DNA of 64,000 nt from Saprospirales bacterium (lineage in GTDB: Bacteria > Bacteroidota > Bacteroidia > Chitinophagales > Saprospiraceae), in the NCBI GenBank assembly GCA_002698985.1, contig PAAY01000041.1, positions 116,228-180,227 of the forward strand, read 5' to 3'. A program made the position numbers and the translations under genes. Positions 1-9,017 of this stretch are shown piece by piece (positions within the stretch are counted from its first letter, which is position 1; every line of letters starts with the position of its first letter). Below the pieces are notes generated by a model that saw nothing but the letters and a program-made list of their open reading frames with translations, ran no database searches and was not told the origin of the DNA.

Positions 1-528
1 CCTGGCTTGCAACGATGGCCTTGCGGCCAGTTCTCCTTCCAGCTTGTCGAGCCGGCTTTTTACGGCGGGTTCGGTAGTGATGGTGTACAGCTCCCGCAAG
101 GTGGGCTTGATGGAGGCAGCGGCTGCCGAAAGGCTGTCGGGCAGGGACAGCAGGGCCAGGTCCATGGCTCTGACCTTATCGTAGTATTCCTGAATCAGGG
201 GCCAGTTGCCGTATTGTTCTATTAGCTGTTCCAGCGCTTTTCTTCGGAAACCAATGGTCACCTTGTACAGGGTGTCAGGGTAGCTTTTTGGCCGCAGGCC
301 GAAGTAAAATAGGGGCTTGTCCCTGCCGAGCAGGCTCGCTGTTTGCCGGCACACCCGCTCGGCGTTGTACAGGTCGGCGGGTGAGGAAAGGGTACCGAAG
401 GGGTCGTTGGTCAGGTATTGCAGCACCGGATCGCCGGGGGCTGAGCGGCTGAGGAAAAAGGCCACCAGGCTGACCACGAACAGCGTGGGCACGAACAGCA
501 ACAGCCTTTTCAGAAGGTACCTGGCCAT
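1..528 (-). CDS. ABC transporter permease, DppB/OppB type (partial, C-terminus outside window)
   Basis: The frame is open from an ATG at 528 to the window edge (176 codons), so the C-terminal part is missing. The protein begins MARYLLKRLLLFVPTLFVV, a positively charged start followed by one strong membrane helix, then SRSAPGDPV, the typical start of dipeptide/oligopeptide permeases of the binding-protein-dependent family. About 130 residues of soluble sequence follow before the window ends; this periplasmic insert is longer than in Escherichia coli DppB and is seen in many Bacteroidota homologues. It starts 25 bp after the stop of the binding lipoprotein on the same strand, so the two probably form one operon importing peptides. 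The permease signature (EAA loop) would lie outside the window. Confidence 0.85.
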   Translation of the reverse strand, partial: MARYLLKRLLLFVPTLFVVSLVAFFLSRSAPGDPVLQYLTNDPFGTLSSPADLYNAERVCRQTASLLGRDKPLFYFGLRPKSYPDTLYKVTIGFRRKALEQLIEQYGNWPLIQEYYDKVRAMDLALLSLPDSLSAAAASIKPTLRELYTITTEPAVKSRLDKLEGELAARPSLQAR

Positions 529-553
529 GACCTTTGTTTTGGGTTTTGCCGGG

Positions 554-2311
554 TCAGCTTCCGGTGTTGAGTTTCAGGTGCCTGAGCGACACACCCGGAC
601 GCTGGCGGGTGATGACGGCATCGAAGCGCTTGTGCACTACGATTTTGTCTTGCGGAGCGAACAGGAAGATAATGGGCTGTTCGTCGTAAATGATCTCCTG
701 CAATTTGAGGTACAACGGCAGGCGGGCCTTGTCGGTCGGCGCAGTCCGGATGGCCTCGATGAGGGAGTCCGTTTCCGGGGTGCCAAAGCGGGCGTAGTTG
801 GTGCCGCCGGGGTTGTCGCTGTCGGTATGGAAGAGCTGTTTGGGATCGTCGTTGACGGGGGAAGCTCCGGCGCCACGACCAGCCATTTCGTAATCGCGGT
901 TGCGGAGGCGCTCGCCCATGACATTGCTCTCAACGGGCACCCTTTCTATTTCGATGCCCACTTTTTTGGCATTTTCCTGAACGAGGGCGCTGAGGTTTTC
1001 CTGGAAATTGGAGCCGGGGGTGTAAAGGAACTCCAGCTTGAGGTCCACCCGCTGGCCGTCTATTTCCTTGTCCACAATGCCGTTGCCGTCGGTGTCGGTC
1101 CAGCCGGCTTCGGCCAGCAGGGCTTTGGCTTTTTCAAAATCCTGCTGGATGGGGGGCAGGTCTTTGTGGTAGTAGGGCTTGTCCGGCAGGAAGGGGCCCA
1201 CCAGGGGCTCGCCAAAGCCGTCGTACAACACATCGATGACCTCTTGCATGTTGAGCAGGTGGGCCAGTGCCCGGCGCACCCGCTTATCGGCCAGCTTGGG
1301 GTTTTTGGTGTTCAAGGGAATGTAGTAAAACACGAAGCGGGGCGGGTTGAAAAAGTTGTACACCTCCTGCATGGCCGGGTCGTCACGAAGTTCCACGAAG
1401 AGGCGTGAATCCACTTCCAGCGAGACGTCGAGGTCCTGGTTCCGCAATGCCGTGGCGGCGGCGGTCTGGTCGGGCATGGGCAGGAAGATGATGGTGTCGG
1501 GGTAAGCCTGGAGCAGCACGAACTTATCGGCCAGGGCATCGCCCCACCAGTTGGGCTTTTTGGCCAGCACCACCCGCTGTCCGTCCACCCATTCCACCAG
1601 CGAATAAGGGCCACTGCCGCTGACGGTCTCCCGGGCAAATTCAGGCGAGCCAAAGCGGTCGGCGTATTGCTGAAGGCGCTCGTCGTTGCTCACATCGGGG
1701 TTGCCGGAGGCGAGGTCGGAAAAGCTGAAATTGTCGAGCACTCCCTCGGGATCGTAGATGTGCTTCGGCAACACCACCAGGGTACTGATGGCGGCTTCGG
1801 CCAGGAAGTATTTGCTGTTCGTCAGAACGCTGAAGCGCTTCGGGTTGGCAGGGTCCACTTCGATTCCCGTCAGGTAATCGAGGTAGGCCAGCCAGCGCTG
1901 GGTGGGCGCTTTGGGATTGAAAAGGGCCTTGAGCGTAAACTCAAAATCCTGGCCGGTGACGGGCTTCCCGTCGTCCCAAACGGCTTCGTCCAGGATTTCG
2001 AAGGTGAAGCGCTGCCCACCGGCATTTTCTCCTTCGGTAATTTCCTCGATGGTGGCCGGGCTCTTCACCAGCTGCGGCGCCATTTTCAGGCTCTCCGGCT
2101 CAAAATCCATCAGCGCCTGGAAGATCAGCGAGTGAACGGTATTCTCGTACCCCGTGCGGTAGAGGTAGGGGTTGAGGGTTTTGATGTCGGCCGGCAGCCG
2201 CACCCGCACGGTGTTGTCGTTGTGCTTGTAGGCCGGCGCCTGGTCCTTCTGGCAGGACGTCATTGCGACGAAAAGAAAAAAGAAAAAGAAGGAGAAGTGC
2301 TTCATACGCAT
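554..2311 (-). CDS. peptide ABC transporter substrate-binding lipoprotein (SBP family 5)
   Basis: 585 residues. The N-terminus is a short hydrophobic Phe-rich signal ending in VAMTSC, a lipobox-like site with Cys at about residue 20, so the mature protein is probably an anchored lipoprotein. The body fits extracellular solute-binding protein family 5 (DppA/OppA): VRLPADIKTLNPYL near the start, the FTLKALFNP and VWDDGKPVTGQDF segments around 110-130, and DKRVRRALAHLLNMQEVIDVLYDGFGEP around 345-370. It should bind peptides and deliver them to the permease that starts 25 bp downstream. Two possible starts (2311, 2305) lie two codons apart; either gives the same signal peptide. The exact ligand cannot be read from sequence. 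Confidence 0.9.
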   Translation of the reverse strand: MRMKHFSFFFFFLFVAMTSCQKDQAPAYKHNDNTVRVRLPADIKTLNPYLYRTGYENTVHSLIFQALMDFEPESLKMAPQLVKSPATIEEITEGENAGGQRFTFEILDEAVWDDGKPVTGQDFEFTLKALFNPKAPTQRWLAYLDYLTGIEVDPANPKRFSVLTNSKYFLAEAAISTLVVLPKHIYDPEGVLDNFSFSDLASGNPDVSNDERLQQYADRFGSPEFARETVSGSGPYSLVEWVDGQRVVLAKKPNWWGDALADKFVLLQAYPDTIIFLPMPDQTAAATALRNQDLDVSLEVDSRLFVELRDDPAMQEVYNFFNPPRFVFYYIPLNTKNPKLADKRVRRALAHLLNMQEVIDVLYDGFGEPLVGPFLPDKPYYHKDLPPIQQDFEKAKALLAEAGWTDTDGNGIVDKEIDGQRVDLKLEFLYTPGSNFQENLSALVQENAKKVGIEIERVPVESNVMGERLRNRDYEMAGRGAGASPVNDDPKQLFHTDSDNPGGTNYARFGTPETDSLIEAIRTAPTDKARLPLYLKLQEIIYDEQPIIFLFAPQDKIVVHKRFDAVITRQRPGVSLRHLKLNTGS

Positions 2312-2336
2312 TGGGCAAATCGTTTTGAGGGTTCAG

Positions 2337-2392
2337 AGGGTGTTTAGAGAGGTTGAGAGGGGTTTAGAGAGGTTGAGAGGGGTTTAAAGGCG
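2337..2392. repeat. degenerate tandem repeat of GTTTAGAGAGG / GTTGAGAGG words
   Basis: Between the binding lipoprotein and the epimerase gene the words GTTTAGAGAGG and GTTGAGAGGG alternate several times, then end in GTTTAAAGG. The same words occur at 9050-9085, 23680-23800, 26233-26270, 56918-56960, 57040-57082 and 63776-63805. The rest of 2393-2610 holds no gene or site that I can support. Confidence 0.75.
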
Positions 2393-2610
2393 CGTCATTG
2401 CAATCCTCTCATGACCATTCTCAAGCTCTCGCAACCAATTTCCGTTTCCGGCGAAAAAATGAAAAAGATGGTGCCGCTGAAAGCAAAGCCCGAAAATAAT
2501 TGTTCTGACCTTGCGGAAAGAATAAAAGGCAGACATATTCGGGATTTGCAAGATGTCTATTGCAATGCTTCGCTTCGCAATCGGCTGCCAAACATTTTCA
2601 CAACGAGATC

Positions 2611-3540
2611 ATGAACGAAGAAAAACAACAAACAGTACTCATTGCCGGCGGAACGGGCCTTTTGGGCCGCCACCTGTCGGAAATGCTCAAGGACGAGGGC
2701 TTCAGGGTCATCCACCTGAGCAGGCACCAGAATTTACAGGCACGCTTTCCGGCCTACCGCTGGGACCTCGACGCCGGCCACATCGACGAGGAGGCACTCG
2801 AACAAGCCGACCACATCATCAACCTGGCAGGTGCCGGTGTGGCCGACAAACGCTGGACCCCGGCCCGCAAAAGGCTCATCATCGACAGCCGCATCGAGAG
2901 CACAAGGCTGCTGAAACGATACATCGAAAAACACGGCCCCGGCAAATTCAAAAGCTTCACGGCTGCTTCCGCCATCGGTTTTTACGGAAACAGGGGCGAG
3001 GAGTTGCTCACCGAAGAATCAGCTCCGGGCATGGGCTTTCTGCCGGAGGTCTGTACCGCCTGGGAATCTGCATCCGGAGAAATCGAAAAGCTGGGGCTGC
3101 GCACCTCCATCGTACGCATCGGCATCGTGTTGTCCATGAAAGGCGGGGCACTGCCGCAAATGCTGATGCCCTTCCGCTTCCTTGTGGGCACCTGGTTCGG
3201 CTCCGGCCGCCAGTGGTACTCCTGGATTCACATCGACGACATCAGCCGCATTTTTTGCGAAGCGATAAAAAATGAGAAGCTGTCAGGCATTTACAACGGT
3301 GTTGCCCCCCACCCCGTCCGCAACCGGGACTTCGTGGCAACCATCCGCCGTGCGCTGGAACGGCCGGCACTGCTGCTGCCTGTGCCCGCCTGGCTGCTCC
3401 GGCTGGCCCTCGGAGAAATGGCCGACGCCGTACTGGACAGCACCCGGGTCTCCGCAGAAAAACTGACCAAATCGGGTTTTGAATTTGAGCATCCGCTGCT
3501 GCTACCGGCCCTCCAGGATTTGTGGACGAGGCGCGTTTAA
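2611..3540 (+). CDS. TIGR01777-type NAD-dependent epimerase/dehydratase
   Basis: 309 residues from the ATG at 2611; an upstream in-frame ATG at 2560 would add 17 residues in front of the Rossmann start and is unlikely. The sequence opens with a beta strand and the dinucleotide motif GGTGLLGRHLSEML (residues 13-26), followed by INLAGAGVADKRW and ASAIGFYGNRGEE, all hallmarks of the SDR-like TIGR01777 family (E. coli YfcH, plastid SulA-like). The C-terminus, with PVPAWLLRLALGEMADAVLDS, matches the DUF1731 domain these proteins carry. The true substrate of the family is unknown. The next gene begins 30 bp later on the same strand, so the two may be co-transcribed. Confidence 0.88.
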   Translation: MNEEKQQTVLIAGGTGLLGRHLSEMLKDEGFRVIHLSRHQNLQARFPAYRWDLDAGHIDEEALEQADHIINLAGAGVADKRWTPARKRLIIDSRIESTRLLKRYIEKHGPGKFKSFTAASAIGFYGNRGEELLTEESAPGMGFLPEVCTAWESASGEIEKLGLRTSIVRIGIVLSMKGGALPQMLMPFRFLVGTWFGSGRQWYSWIHIDDISRIFCEAIKNEKLSGIYNGVAPHPVRNRDFVATIRRALERPALLLPVPAWLLRLALGEMADAVLDSTRVSAEKLTKSGFEFEHPLLLPALQDLWTRRV

Positions 3541-3570
3541 GCTACTTTCGCCCCGCAAAAAACTACCGCC

Positions 3571-4590
3571 GTGTTTCGATTCGAACATCCGGAACATCTT
3601 TACGCCCTGGCCCTGCTGCCCGTCCTGGCAGCCCTCTTCTGGCTTTTCCTTCGCTGGCGCAACAGGGCCCTGAACCGCCTTGCCGACGGACAGCTGCTTC
3701 CGCAGATAACCGAGGGGCTTTCCCGCCACCGGCGCAGCCTCAATTTCTGGCTGTTTTTCGTCGCAATGCTGTTTCTGGTCATCGCCTGGGCCAATCCTCA
3801 ATGGGGCACCAAGCGCAAGACCGTGACCCAAAAAGGGCTGGACCTCTTCATCGCCCTCGACATCAGCAACAGCATGCTCTGCGAAGACATTGCCCCCAGC
3901 CGCCTGGAGCGCTCAAAACACTTTGCCAGCAACCTGGTAGACAAACTCGCTGGCAACCGCATCGGCCTCATCCTCTTTGCCGGCGATGCCTTCCTGGCCA
4001 GCCCCCTCACCACCGACTACGGCGCCCTCCAGAACGAACTGACCACCGCCAGCCCTGAACTGGCCAGCGTGCAAGGCACCGACCTGGCCCAGGCCCTGAA
4101 GCTGGCCCGCCTCAGCTTCATCCCCGATGCCGAAACCAACAAGGCCATCATCCTCATTACTGACGGCGAAGACCACGAAGGCCAGGCCGCCGAACAGCTG
4201 CGCCTGGCCGCAGAGGAAGGCATGATCGCCTTTACCATCGGTGTGGGCACCAAAGAGGGCGGCCTCATACCCTACAACTTCAACGGCCGCCGCGACTACC
4301 TCCGCGACCCCTCCAACGGCCAACCCGTGCGCACCCGCCTGAAAGAGAACCTGCTCCGCCAAATGGCCAAAGACGGCAAAGGCGAATACTTCCACATCCG
4401 GGAAGGCGATGCCATCCTGGATGCCCTCAAAGACAAACTGGACCAACTGGAAAAAAGGGAAATGGAAATCCGGGCCTTCAGCGAATACGCCAGCTACTAC
4501 CAGTACTTCCTGGCCATCGGCCTGCTCCTGCTGATGGTGGAAGTGGCGCTGCCGGTTGGGAGGGTTGTGGAGGATTATGAGGGATTATGA
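3571..4590 (+). CDS. VWA-domain membrane protein, BatA/BatB type
   Basis: 339 residues from a GTG start at 3571. It has a membrane segment at about 10-27 and another near 57-74, a von Willebrand factor A domain from about 88 to 285, and a last membrane helix at about 311-328. The MIDAS metal motif is intact: D97-x-S99-x-S101 in ALDISNSM, followed by SRLERSKHFASNL and, later, IILITDGEDHEG. Layout and motifs match the Bacteroidota BatA/BatB proteins of the aerotolerance (Bat) cluster, inner-membrane proteins exposing the VWA domain to the periplasm. The usual MoxR ATPase and other bat partners are not next to it here, so the gene stands apart from the classical cluster. A TACTTTCG box at 3543-3550 resembles a Bacteroidota -7 element. 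Confidence 0.85.
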   Translation: MFRFEHPEHLYALALLPVLAALFWLFLRWRNRALNRLADGQLLPQITEGLSRHRRSLNFWLFFVAMLFLVIAWANPQWGTKRKTVTQKGLDLFIALDISNSMLCEDIAPSRLERSKHFASNLVDKLAGNRIGLILFAGDAFLASPLTTDYGALQNELTTASPELASVQGTDLAQALKLARLSFIPDAETNKAIILITDGEDHEGQAAEQLRLAAEEGMIAFTIGVGTKEGGLIPYNFNGRRDYLRDPSNGQPVRTRLKENLLRQMAKDGKGEYFHIREGDAILDALKDKLDQLEKREMEIRAFSEYASYYQYFLAIGLLLLMVEVALPVGRVVEDYEGL

Positions 4591-4895
4591 GGTTGTAAGT
4601 TGTAGGTTGTAAGTTGTAGGTTGTAGGTTGGCGGGAATACTCTGCACAACTCTATTTTTAACTCTGATAACTCTGTGGTTGGAAAAGTGTAGAGTGTAGG
4701 GTGTAGAGTTTGGGGGGCGCTAGCTCTGTGCACCTCCGTGTCAAAACTCTGTGAAACTCTGTGAAATAACTCTGTTCAACTCTGTGGTAAAAGAAGCCTG
4801 TCTGCCGCAAGGCAGGGATTATGGATGATTATAGAAGATTATACGGTTTAGCAGAACCAGCTACCAGCTACGAGCCACGAGCCACGAGCTAAATT
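4575..4895. repeat. composite word-repeat region, copy 1
   Basis: This gene-free stretch is built of repeated words in order: GGATTATGA; GTTGTAAGTTGTAGG (several times); GGGAATACTCTG with AACTCT runs; GTGTAGAGTGTAGGG with GAGTTTGGGGGG; GCTAGCTCTGTG; GTGAAACTCTGTG; AACTCTGTTCAACTCTGTGG; GATTAT words again; and GAGCCACGAGCCACGAGC. The same words in nearly the same order return at 25483-26003. No coding frame fits. Confidence 0.8.
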
Positions 4896-4902
4896 ACACC
4901 CC

Positions 4903-5550
4903 TCAAAGCCTTGCAATCACCGTCTTGTTGCCTTTCACTTTTTGGCCCAGTTCCACTTCGATTTTGGCGTCGAGGGGGAGGAAGAGGTCCACACGGGAGC
5001 CGAATTTGATGAAGCCCATATCGGTGCCTTGTTGCACACGGTCACCTTCGTTGAGGTAGTTGACGATGCGCTTGGCCAGGGCACCGGCTATCTGGCGGAG
5101 CATGATCTCGTCTTCGCCGTTGTCAATCACCACGGTGGTGCGCTCGTTTTCGGTGCTGGACTTTGGGTGCCAGGCCACCAGGTATTTACCGGGATGGTAG
5201 CGGAAGTAGTTCACCGTGCCGCTGATGGGGTTGCGGTTGACGTGAACGTTGGTAGGAGACATGAAAATGGAAACCTGCTTGCGCTTGTCGCCGAAGTATT
5301 CGGGCTCGTGGGTTTCTTCGATGACCACCACTTTTCCGTCGGCCGGGGCGTACACCAACCGATCATCGGCCACTTTGATGACCCGGCGTGGGTTGCGAAA
5401 AAACTGCAACACCATGAAAAACAAGATGGCAGAAACCACCATCACGGGGGTCATCACCTCTGGAGCCACCCAACGTAGCGAGAGGTTTACAACCGCCAGA
5501 AACAGCGCAAGTGTCAACAGAATGCTATGTCCTTCCTTATGAATTGTCAT
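4903..5550 (-). CDS. psd: phosphatidylserine decarboxylase family protein
   Basis: 215 residues. Two hydrophobic segments at about 9-27 and 33-51 are followed by FFRNPRR, then APADGKVVVIEE and IFMSPTNVHVNRNPISG, the conserved core of phosphatidylserine decarboxylases. The self-cleavage site is G184-S185 in KFGSRVDLFLP; cleavage there turns the Ser into the pyruvoyl group of the alpha chain. This is the short PSD form common in Bacteroidota, producing phosphatidylethanolamine at the inner membrane. It is convergent with the repeat region downstream and upstream lies a minus-strand lipoprotein gene 47 bp away. No separate phosphatidylserine synthase gene is visible in the window. Confidence 0.9.
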   Translation of the reverse strand: MTIHKEGHSILLTLALFLAVVNLSLRWVAPEVMTPVMVVSAILFFMVLQFFRNPRRVIKVADDRLVYAPADGKVVVIEETHEPEYFGDKRKQVSIFMSPTNVHVNRNPISGTVNYFRYHPGKYLVAWHPKSSTENERTTVVIDNGEDEIMLRQIAGALAKRIVNYLNEGDRVQQGTDMGFIKFGSRVDLFLPLDAKIEVELGQKVKGNKTVIARL

Positions 5551-5597
5551 CGTCGAAATCTTTTAACGGCCTGCAAAAATAACAACTGATTCAATAG

Positions 5598-6422
5598 TTA
5601 TTCCAACCGGAAAACTTTTATGCCTTCATCGTCGAGCACGAACAGCCTGTCGGAAACAATTCTGACCTGCTTTGGGTTGTGTAGCCCTTCGGGCAATTGC
5701 AGGTTTCTGCCTGTGAGCGATTTCAGGTTGAACGACTTCAACTTCCCTTTCTCCAGAAAGTAAAGCTCATCGCCCAACACCTGGCAATCGGAGATGCCTT
5801 TCAGCTCCAGCGTTTTGACATACCTGCCAAACACATCGAAGAGCAGCACGCCCTCATTGGGGTCGCAAAGAAAAACGGTCTGGTTCCGCTCGAAAATCCG
5901 GACCGGCTTGATGCTACGGCCAAGCTCCAGGCTGAGGTCCGTGCTTTCAAAAAGCACCTGACCATCCTGCTCAATTTTTTTCAACTGAAAAGTGGTGGCA
6001 TCGTAGGCCCAGAGGCGGTTGTCGCTGGCCATGCCCACCGCCGACACCTGCAAAAGTCCTGCCCTGAACAGGTTGAACTGCCCGGCGGCACTCAGCGTGC
6101 GGTCCAACAGGAGCACATTCTGGTAATCCGGAAAGAACAGCATGATGAGCAACGGATTGCTGGCGTCGATGCTGGCGATGCTTCCCAGGGTGCTGTTGGG
6201 GTAGGTGAATTGCTGCTGCCCGTCGGGCGTGTACTTCACCACCTCGTTTTGCGAAGAAAGCACATACAGGTTTTGCAGGTTGTCCACGGCAAACAGCTTG
6301 TGTTTGCCCGGCAGGGTAAAGAGGGGCTCCTGCGGCGGAGTGCTTTGCAGCATGCTTTGTGCCCCGCCGGAGCAGGCCAGCAGGCAGCACAGGCTAATTG
6401 CCAAAGACCCTTGCATCAGCAT
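5598..6422 (-). CDS. putative lipoprotein with NHL/beta-propeller-like repeats
   Basis: 274 residues from the ATG at 6422. Further upstream in-frame ATGs at 6467 and 6455 would overlap the lpxH-like gene by 60-74 bp and put extra charged residues before the signal, so 6422 (or 6416) is preferred; the overlap is then 23-29 bp. The signal peptide ends in CCLLACSG, a good lipobox. The mature part shows repeated units of the type LFAVDNLQNLYVLSS, LWAYDATTFQLKKIE and LFVLDDEGIKVFRLE, as in a six-bladed propeller. No known family assigned. Overlap with the lpxH-like gene suggests translational coupling, so it may have an envelope role, but this is inference. Confidence 0.75.
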   Translation of the reverse strand: MLMQGSLAISLCCLLACSGGAQSMLQSTPPQEPLFTLPGKHKLFAVDNLQNLYVLSSQNEVVKYTPDGQQQFTYPNSTLGSIASIDASNPLLIMLFFPDYQNVLLLDRTLSAAGQFNLFRAGLLQVSAVGMASDNRLWAYDATTFQLKKIEQDGQVLFESTDLSLELGRSIKPVRIFERNQTVFLCDPNEGVLLFDVFGRYVKTLELKGISDCQVLGDELYFLEKGKLKSFNLKSLTGRNLQLPEGLHNPKQVRIVSDRLFVLDDEGIKVFRLE

Positions 6423-7161
6423 TTTCAAAAAATTGGACTTGTAGATCTTTGCCATCAAAAACTGCATAAGAGTTGTAAACCAGCCAGTCGCCGAGATTGA
6501 TGTAACGGCTGTGGCCGTTTTTCAGTGTGTAATCGATGGGCAGGTGCCGGTGGCCAAAAACGAAGTAGTCCACCTCGCTGCGGCTTATTTCATCTTCGCA
6601 AAACTGCACCAGCCGTTCTTTTTCCGGCCCCAAAAAGCGCACTTCGGAGGGGTTGCTCATCCGGCTGGTTCCCGAAAAGTAGTTCATCATGCGGATGCCC
6701 GTGTTGGGGTGCAGCCTGGCAAAGAGCCATTGGCAAAAAGGATTGCTGAACACCGCTTTGATGAATTTGTAGCCGTGGTCTCCCGGACCCAGACCATCTC
6801 CATGGCCAATGAAGAATTTCTTGCCGCCAATCTCCCGGCGGATGGGTTCACGGTACACCGGAATGCCCAATTCTTCCTCCAGGTAGCGAAACATCCACAT
6901 GTCGTGGTTGCCGGTGAAGAAGTAAATGGGAAGGCCGCCGTCACTCAGCTCGGCCAGCTTCCCCAACAACCTGATGAAGCCCCGGGGCACCACCTTGCTG
7001 TACTCGAACCAGTAATCGAACACATCCCCGACGAGGTACAGGCTTTCGGCCTCCGGCGCTATGCCGTCCAGCCAGCGCACGATCAGCCGTTCCCGCTCTT
7101 TGCTGGACAAACGCCCCTCCGTGCCGAGGTGGAAGTCGGAGGCAAAAAAGGTTTTCTTCAT
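6394..7161 (-). CDS. lpxH: UDP-2,3-diacylglucosamine diphosphatase, LpxH type
   Basis: 255 residues. The calcineurin-like metallophosphatase ligands are all present: D9 and H11 in SDFHLG, D46 in GDVFDYW, N85-H86-D87 in FTGNHDMW, H120 in GHGDG, and H204/H206 in FGHRHLP. Together with YWFEY and GDHGYKFIK this is the LpxH pattern in Bacteroidota. The enzyme hydrolyses UDP-2,3-diacylglucosamine to lipid X and UMP in lipid A synthesis at the inner membrane. It overlaps the downstream lipoprotein gene and starts 43 bp after the dioxygenase gene stop. Other calcineurin-like phosphatases are possible, but the motif set fits LpxH best. Confidence 0.85.
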   Translation of the reverse strand: MKKTFFASDFHLGTEGRLSSKERERLIVRWLDGIAPEAESLYLVGDVFDYWFEYSKVVPRGFIRLLGKLAELSDGGLPIYFFTGNHDMWMFRYLEEELGIPVYREPIRREIGGKKFFIGHGDGLGPGDHGYKFIKAVFSNPFCQWLFARLHPNTGIRMMNYFSGTSRMSNPSEVRFLGPEKERLVQFCEDEISRSEVDYFVFGHRHLPIDYTLKNGHSRYINLGDWLVYNSYAVFDGKDLQVQFFENADARVFGN

Positions 7162-7204
7162 CGTCAGAAATTAATGGTCATCCGGGGAATTGTACGAAGC
7201 GCCG

Positions 7205-7726
7205 TCAGGGAAGTTTATCCATCACCGTTCCGCAATTCTTGCAGGTGCGGTTTTCTTCGGAACTCATGAAGTCTTCGATGGCTGCTTTGATCTGCGTGCC
7301 GATGTCTTTGAGCTCAAAGCCGGCTTCGTAGATCTTCTCGTGGCAGTTTTCGCAGAACCACATCAACTTGTCCACCTCTCCCGGCTTGCGGTAGCGCTCG
7401 ATGACCAGGCCCACCGTGTCGGCCGGGCGCTGGGGTGAGTGCGGAATGCGGGGTGGCAGCAGGAACATCTCCCCCTCCTTGATGTGAATGTCTTCGGGGG
7501 TTCCGTCTTCGTTGATAATCTTCACGGTGATATCCCCTTTCAGTTGGTAAAAGAGCTCCTCACCGTCTTCCCAGTGGTAATCCTTCCGGCCGTTGGGGCC
7601 GCCTACCACCATCACGATGTAATCGTCGTTGTCGAGGTAGATCTGTTTGTTGCCCACCGGTGGGCGAAGCAGGTCACGGTTTTCTTCCACCCACTTCATC
7701 AGGTTGAATGGTTTGGCTATGGACAT
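7205..7726 (-). CDS. 3-hydroxyanthranilate 3,4-dioxygenase
   Basis: 173 residues from the ATG at 7726; the frame extends 23 codons upstream, but that part covers AT-rich leader and gives no conserved residues. The cupin iron site is H51, E57 and H96 (DYHWEDGEELFY and RIPHSPQRP). The C-terminal rubredoxin-like iron site is C125-x2-C128 and C162-x2-C165, the same spacing as bacterial HAAO. It opens the ring of 3-hydroxyanthranilate on the kynurenine route to quinolinate/NAD or to catabolism. No other kynurenine-pathway gene lies in the window, so its partners are elsewhere. Downstream, lpxH follows after 43 bp. Confidence 0.93.
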   Translation of the reverse strand: MSIAKPFNLMKWVEENRDLLRPPVGNKQIYLDNDDYIVMVVGGPNGRKDYHWEDGEELFYQLKGDITVKIINEDGTPEDIHIKEGEMFLLPPRIPHSPQRPADTVGLVIERYRKPGEVDKLMWFCENCHEKIYEAGFELKDIGTQIKAAIEDFMSSEENRTCKNCGTVMDKLP

Positions 7727-7781
7727 ATCGCTGGTTGTTTTTGATTGATGTTTTTTTTTGAGGTTTTTGTATGGGGTTTTT

Positions 7782-7814
7782 ACGACTGACAGCACTCCAA
7801 GTGCTGTCAGTCGT
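7782..7814. repeat. dispersed palindrome (15-bp stem), copy 1
   Basis: Perfect hairpin: ACGACTGACAGCACT at 7782-7796, loop CCA, AGTGCTGTCAGTCGT at 7800-7814. It is flanked by T-rich words (GAGGTTTTTGTATGGGG before, GAGTTTTTGAAGGTTTTTA after). A second copy with the same flanks and a different loop lies at 36643-36675. It sits between the endonuclease stop and the dioxygenase start, so it may serve as a terminator, but its repetition also marks it as a REP-like element. Confidence 0.85.
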
Positions 7815-7913
7815 TGAGTTTTTGAAGGTTTTTATGCCGAGGCACGATTCCTCATCCCTCATCCCTCATCCCTCTTTTGGCGAAGGTAATCAATGTGTCG
7901 GACTACTCTGGCC

Positions 7914-9017
7914 TCAACGGGGCAACAGCAGCATTTTGCCGAAGGAAAAGAAAACGCCCTCCGGAGTTTCGAGCCGCAGCTGGTAAAAGAACGGACCAGC
8001 CGGAAGGCCGGCGGGTCTTTGCCATTTGAGCTCATGGCTTCCTTCGGAGAACTTTTCGTCGCAAACATAGGTCACGGTCCGGCCCAGTGCATCCACCAGG
8101 GTCAGTTGCACCTGCCCGGCGGCTGGCTGCTGCCAGGTGAAGGTCGTCTCCTCCCCCACCGGGTTCGGGAAGTTGCGCAGCGAAGTAAGCAGCCTTTCTT
8201 TTTCAGTGCTGGCAACCGTACAGGTCTGCCCGAAATCGCTGCAATAGGTCCGCTCCGGCAAGGTGCAATCGAGCACAAATGGATTGGGCTTTCCCGACTG
8301 GTAAGGGGCTATGGCCCAAGTGCGGTTCCATTCTTTAGCGTCCACAGGGTCCTGAAAATGCCAGGCGCAAAGGGTCTGGCGCTGCACCTCAAAAAAAGTG
8401 GGGTCGGCCTGATCGGCCTGGTCGCGGTACATGGTATAGAAGTACATCATGCTGCGGGCCACGTTGCCTTTGTGGTCTTCACGGGGCTCGAAGCGCCCGG
8501 CCACCCACTCGCTGTAAGCGTCGATGTTTGCCGAAGGAATGCTGTTCATCTCCTGGTCGAGGTAGTACCAGCGCTCCGTCACCGCATCCGGGATGTCGGC
8601 AAAGGGAAAGCTGCCCCTATCGGCATTCACATCGATGCGTGTTGGGTACAGGTGGTGCATATCGCCTTCGGCAAGGCCGGTGGCTCCCATGCTCTTGGGC
8701 CAGGTGTGTTCGGTGTTGAGGCCGTCGGGGCCACCGTTCATGTAGGCTGCCTGGGTGGGATCTTCAGCAGGGTCCAGCCAGATGGTGAAGCCCGTGTAAA
8801 CGCAAGTCAGGCTGTCGTTGTGCTTATCTATTTTCCCGAAGAGGGTATCCCTTGCCATCGCCTGCGGCAACAGGGTTGGGGCTTTGTAGCCTGCCACCAG
8901 GCTGTCCACCAGTTCCTGACCGCTCAGCCCGGGATAAACCGGCTGGTGAAATTGCGCCGATGCTACCAGGTTGGCGCAGCCGAGGAGCAGGATCAGGAGG
9001 TGCTTTTTGGTTTGCAT
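7914..9017 (-). CDS. secreted endonuclease I family protein with T9SS sorting domain
   Basis: 367 residues with a signal peptide ending in ASAQ. The central domain carries the endonuclease I (EndA/Vvn, His-Me finger) signature NTEHTWPKS (about 120-128), followed by GDMHHLYPTRIDVNADRGSFPFA and GNVARSMMYFYTMY. This family cleaves DNA and RNA non-specifically with Mg. The last 80 residues, starting at NFPNPVGEETTF and ending in a short basic tail, form a type A T9SS C-terminal sorting domain, so the enzyme is exported through the outer membrane and likely held on or released from the surface. Likely role: nutrient scavenging from extracellular DNA or biofilm remodelling. It is alone in its transcript. 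Confidence 0.9.
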   Translation of the reverse strand: MQTKKHLLILLLGCANLVASAQFHQPVYPGLSGQELVDSLVAGYKAPTLLPQAMARDTLFGKIDKHNDSLTCVYTGFTIWLDPAEDPTQAAYMNGGPDGLNTEHTWPKSMGATGLAEGDMHHLYPTRIDVNADRGSFPFADIPDAVTERWYYLDQEMNSIPSANIDAYSEWVAGRFEPREDHKGNVARSMMYFYTMYRDQADQADPTFFEVQRQTLCAWHFQDPVDAKEWNRTWAIAPYQSGKPNPFVLDCTLPERTYCSDFGQTCTVASTEKERLLTSLRNFPNPVGEETTFTWQQPAAGQVQLTLVDALGRTVTYVCDEKFSEGSHELKWQRPAGLPAGPFFYQLRLETPEGVFFSFGKMLLLPR